Assembly: GCF_016802725.1 (NCBI RefSeq)
Contig: NC_052668.1
Location: 434,001-498,000, forward strand
Reading direction: 5' to 3'
Source of the DNA: Solenopsis invicta
Taxonomy: Eukaryota > Arthropoda > Insecta > Hymenoptera > Formicidae
Length of the DNA: 64,000 nt
The first letter of the stretch is position 1. Each line of letters begins with the position of its first letter. This document shows positions 63,234 to 64,000 of this stretch, piece after piece. The position numbers and the translations under genes were made by a program. A model generated the notes under the pieces. That model did not search any database. It saw nothing but the letters and a program-made list of their open reading frames with translations, and was not told where the DNA came from.

Positions 63234-63886
63234 ATCGAGCGATAAACGCGCTTCCTTTCGAGTTACATATCCCCGGTTACCAGTTTTGCGGTCCGGGCAC
63301 TCGGCTGAAGAAACGATTAGCCAGAGGCGACACGGGCGTAAATCCATTGGACGCAGCGTGCCGCGAACACGATATTGCGTATTCTAAGAATAACGAACTC
63401 GTCGATAGACACGCTGCTGACGATATACTCGCAGCGTCAGCACGGAAACGCATTACCGCGAGACTCGACTTTGGGCGAGAGAGCCGCCGCTGCAGCTATC
63501 TGGGCAGCGATGAAGGCCAAGATCGGCATGGGTATGAATGCAAAGACGAGAAAGAGGAAAACGACGATGACGAAAAAAAAAAAACGAGTACTTCCGTCGG
63601 CAAAACGAGGCGGCATGTTACCGATTTTGCCAATGTTGGGCGTTCTAGGATCTTTGATCGGTGCAAATGTAGCGAAAGCGGTAAGCGCCCGCAAAGATGC
63701 GCGACGTCAACTTGAAGAACTGCAACGTCACAATCGCGCGATGGAACAAGGTCGCGCGATTATATGGCACCTGCTGCACTATACTTGGCACCTTATAAAT
63801 ACGGACGAGGAATTTATCTCGGGCCGTATAAACGCGGACAGGGCGTATCAACTAAAAGAAAAAAAAAAACGTCGAAAAGACGATAA
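63200..63886 (+). pseudogene. Parvovirus-VP1-like phospholipase A2 protein, frameshifted
   Basis: From the ATG at 63,200 the frame encodes a secretory-type PLA2 core. The calcium loop is YQFCGPGT, and the catalytic His-Asp lies in DAACREHDIAYS. Near 63,465 the frame shifts. The next frame has an Ala-rich stretch, a very basic Lys/Arg run, a hydrophobic segment (MLPILPMLGVLGSLIG) and a coiled coil (RRQLEELQRHNRAMEQG). A second shift near 63,755 leads to Gly/Tyr repeats (YLAPYKYGRGIYLGPYKRG) and a stop at 63,884-63,886. PLA2 domains of parvoviral type help virions cross endosomal membranes and recur in adintovirus minor capsid proteins. Annotated as broken. Confidence 0.8.
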
Positions 63887-63888
63887 AA

Positions 63889-64000
63889 ATGCCTGCGGGG
63901 GTGACCACCGACGTGCAATTGAACCAGTTGGCGAGACGTATGCGCATACCGTATTTTAGAGGTGTGTACATGCGTAATGCTTTACCGACGAGTGGCGTAC
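63889..64000 (+). CDS. Adenain-like maturation protease, N-terminal fragment cut by the window edge
   Basis: ATG at 63,889, two bases after the PLA2-gene stop. The 37 visible codons include TTDVQLNQLARRMRI, YFRGVYMRNALPT and end at the window border. This order (a short helix, then an F-x-G-V-x-x-R-D/N-x-LP motif) is the start of the adenovirus-type cysteine protease that follows the PLA2 or capsid genes in adintoviruses and Polintons. Catalytic His and Cys would lie outside the window. Confidence 0.65.
   Translation, partial: MPAGVTTDVQLNQLARRMRIPYFRGVYMRNALPTSGV

Larger units (their letters stand above)
33281..64000 (+). mobile_element. Endogenous adintovirus/Polinton-like element, interrupted and open at the right edge
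   Basis: The gene set is protein-primed family-B DNA polymerase, retroviral-type integrase with chromodomain-like tail, FtsK/HerA-type packaging ATPase, PLA2-domain protein and adenain-like protease. That combination is diagnostic of the adintovirus/Maverick-Polinton group of integrating eukaryotic DNA viruses. Order is two small ORFs and polB rightward; integrase, coiled-coil protein, a conserved structural-type protein and ATPase leftward; small ORF, PLA2 protein and protease rightward. About 9.7 kb of it is in the window; capsid genes are expected beyond 64,000. It is interrupted by 35,825-55,010 and 57,880-59,638 and carries stops and frameshifts, so this copy is a genomic relic. Confidence 0.85.

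Noticed and set aside
63375..63959. Single long frame as an independent gene
   Set aside because: Its middle is the frame-shifted continuation of the PLA2 protein and its 3' end overlaps the protease start; it is not one natural gene.

Overview
This is a eukaryotic window, almost certainly from an insect and most likely an ant or other hymenopteran. That placement is inferred from the transposon families, the spliceosomal introns and the TATA/TCAGT core promoters. I recognise no host gene. Nearly everything is transposable element, much of it nested, plus a large endogenous virus-like element that runs off the right edge.

Layout. 1-2,817: AT-rich, nothing recognised. 2,825-12,234: a 9.4-kb P-superfamily-like transposon with a decayed THAP/P transposase, kilobase-long terminal inverted repeats that each carry exons of an unusual Thr/Ala-rich plus RG-repeat gene, and a 7-bp target duplication. 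12,288-20,302: a palindromic foldback element interrupted by a 1.76-kb solo LTR and by a nearly pristine Copia element. 20,303-28,700: MITEs, a second solo LTR, a decayed Tnp2-like transposase and a 41-bp minisatellite. 28,704-32,331: a PIF/Harbinger element with TTA target duplication, three-exon DDE transposase and MADF partner. 33,281-64,000: an endogenous adintovirus/Polinton-like element (protein-primed family-B DNA polymerase, retroviral-type integrase, packaging ATPase, PLA2-domain protein, adenain-like protease).

The virus-like element is heavily interrupted. Its polymerase gene is split at 35,824/55,011 by a 19.2-kb insertion: a two-gene CACTA/EnSpm-like transposon (35,825-55,010, TA duplication) that itself contains a 12.05-kb Gypsy-class endogenous retrovirus (42,462-54,511, CTAT duplication). 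A solo LTR (57,880-59,638) sits between polymerase and integrase.

The most interesting biology: (i) the Gypsy element carries an envelope resembling Chuviridae (mononegavirus-like) glycoproteins, and its 2.07-kb LTRs encode a tandem pair of related Cys-rich proteins lying downstream of the LTR TATA box and upstream of gag; (ii) genes of the adintovirus-like element share a TATA-33 nt-GAGTCAG promoter module, and its polymerase gene has a 90-nt intron; (iii) the P-like element carries a gene inside its inverted repeats. All similarity calls are from reading motifs; no database search was run.
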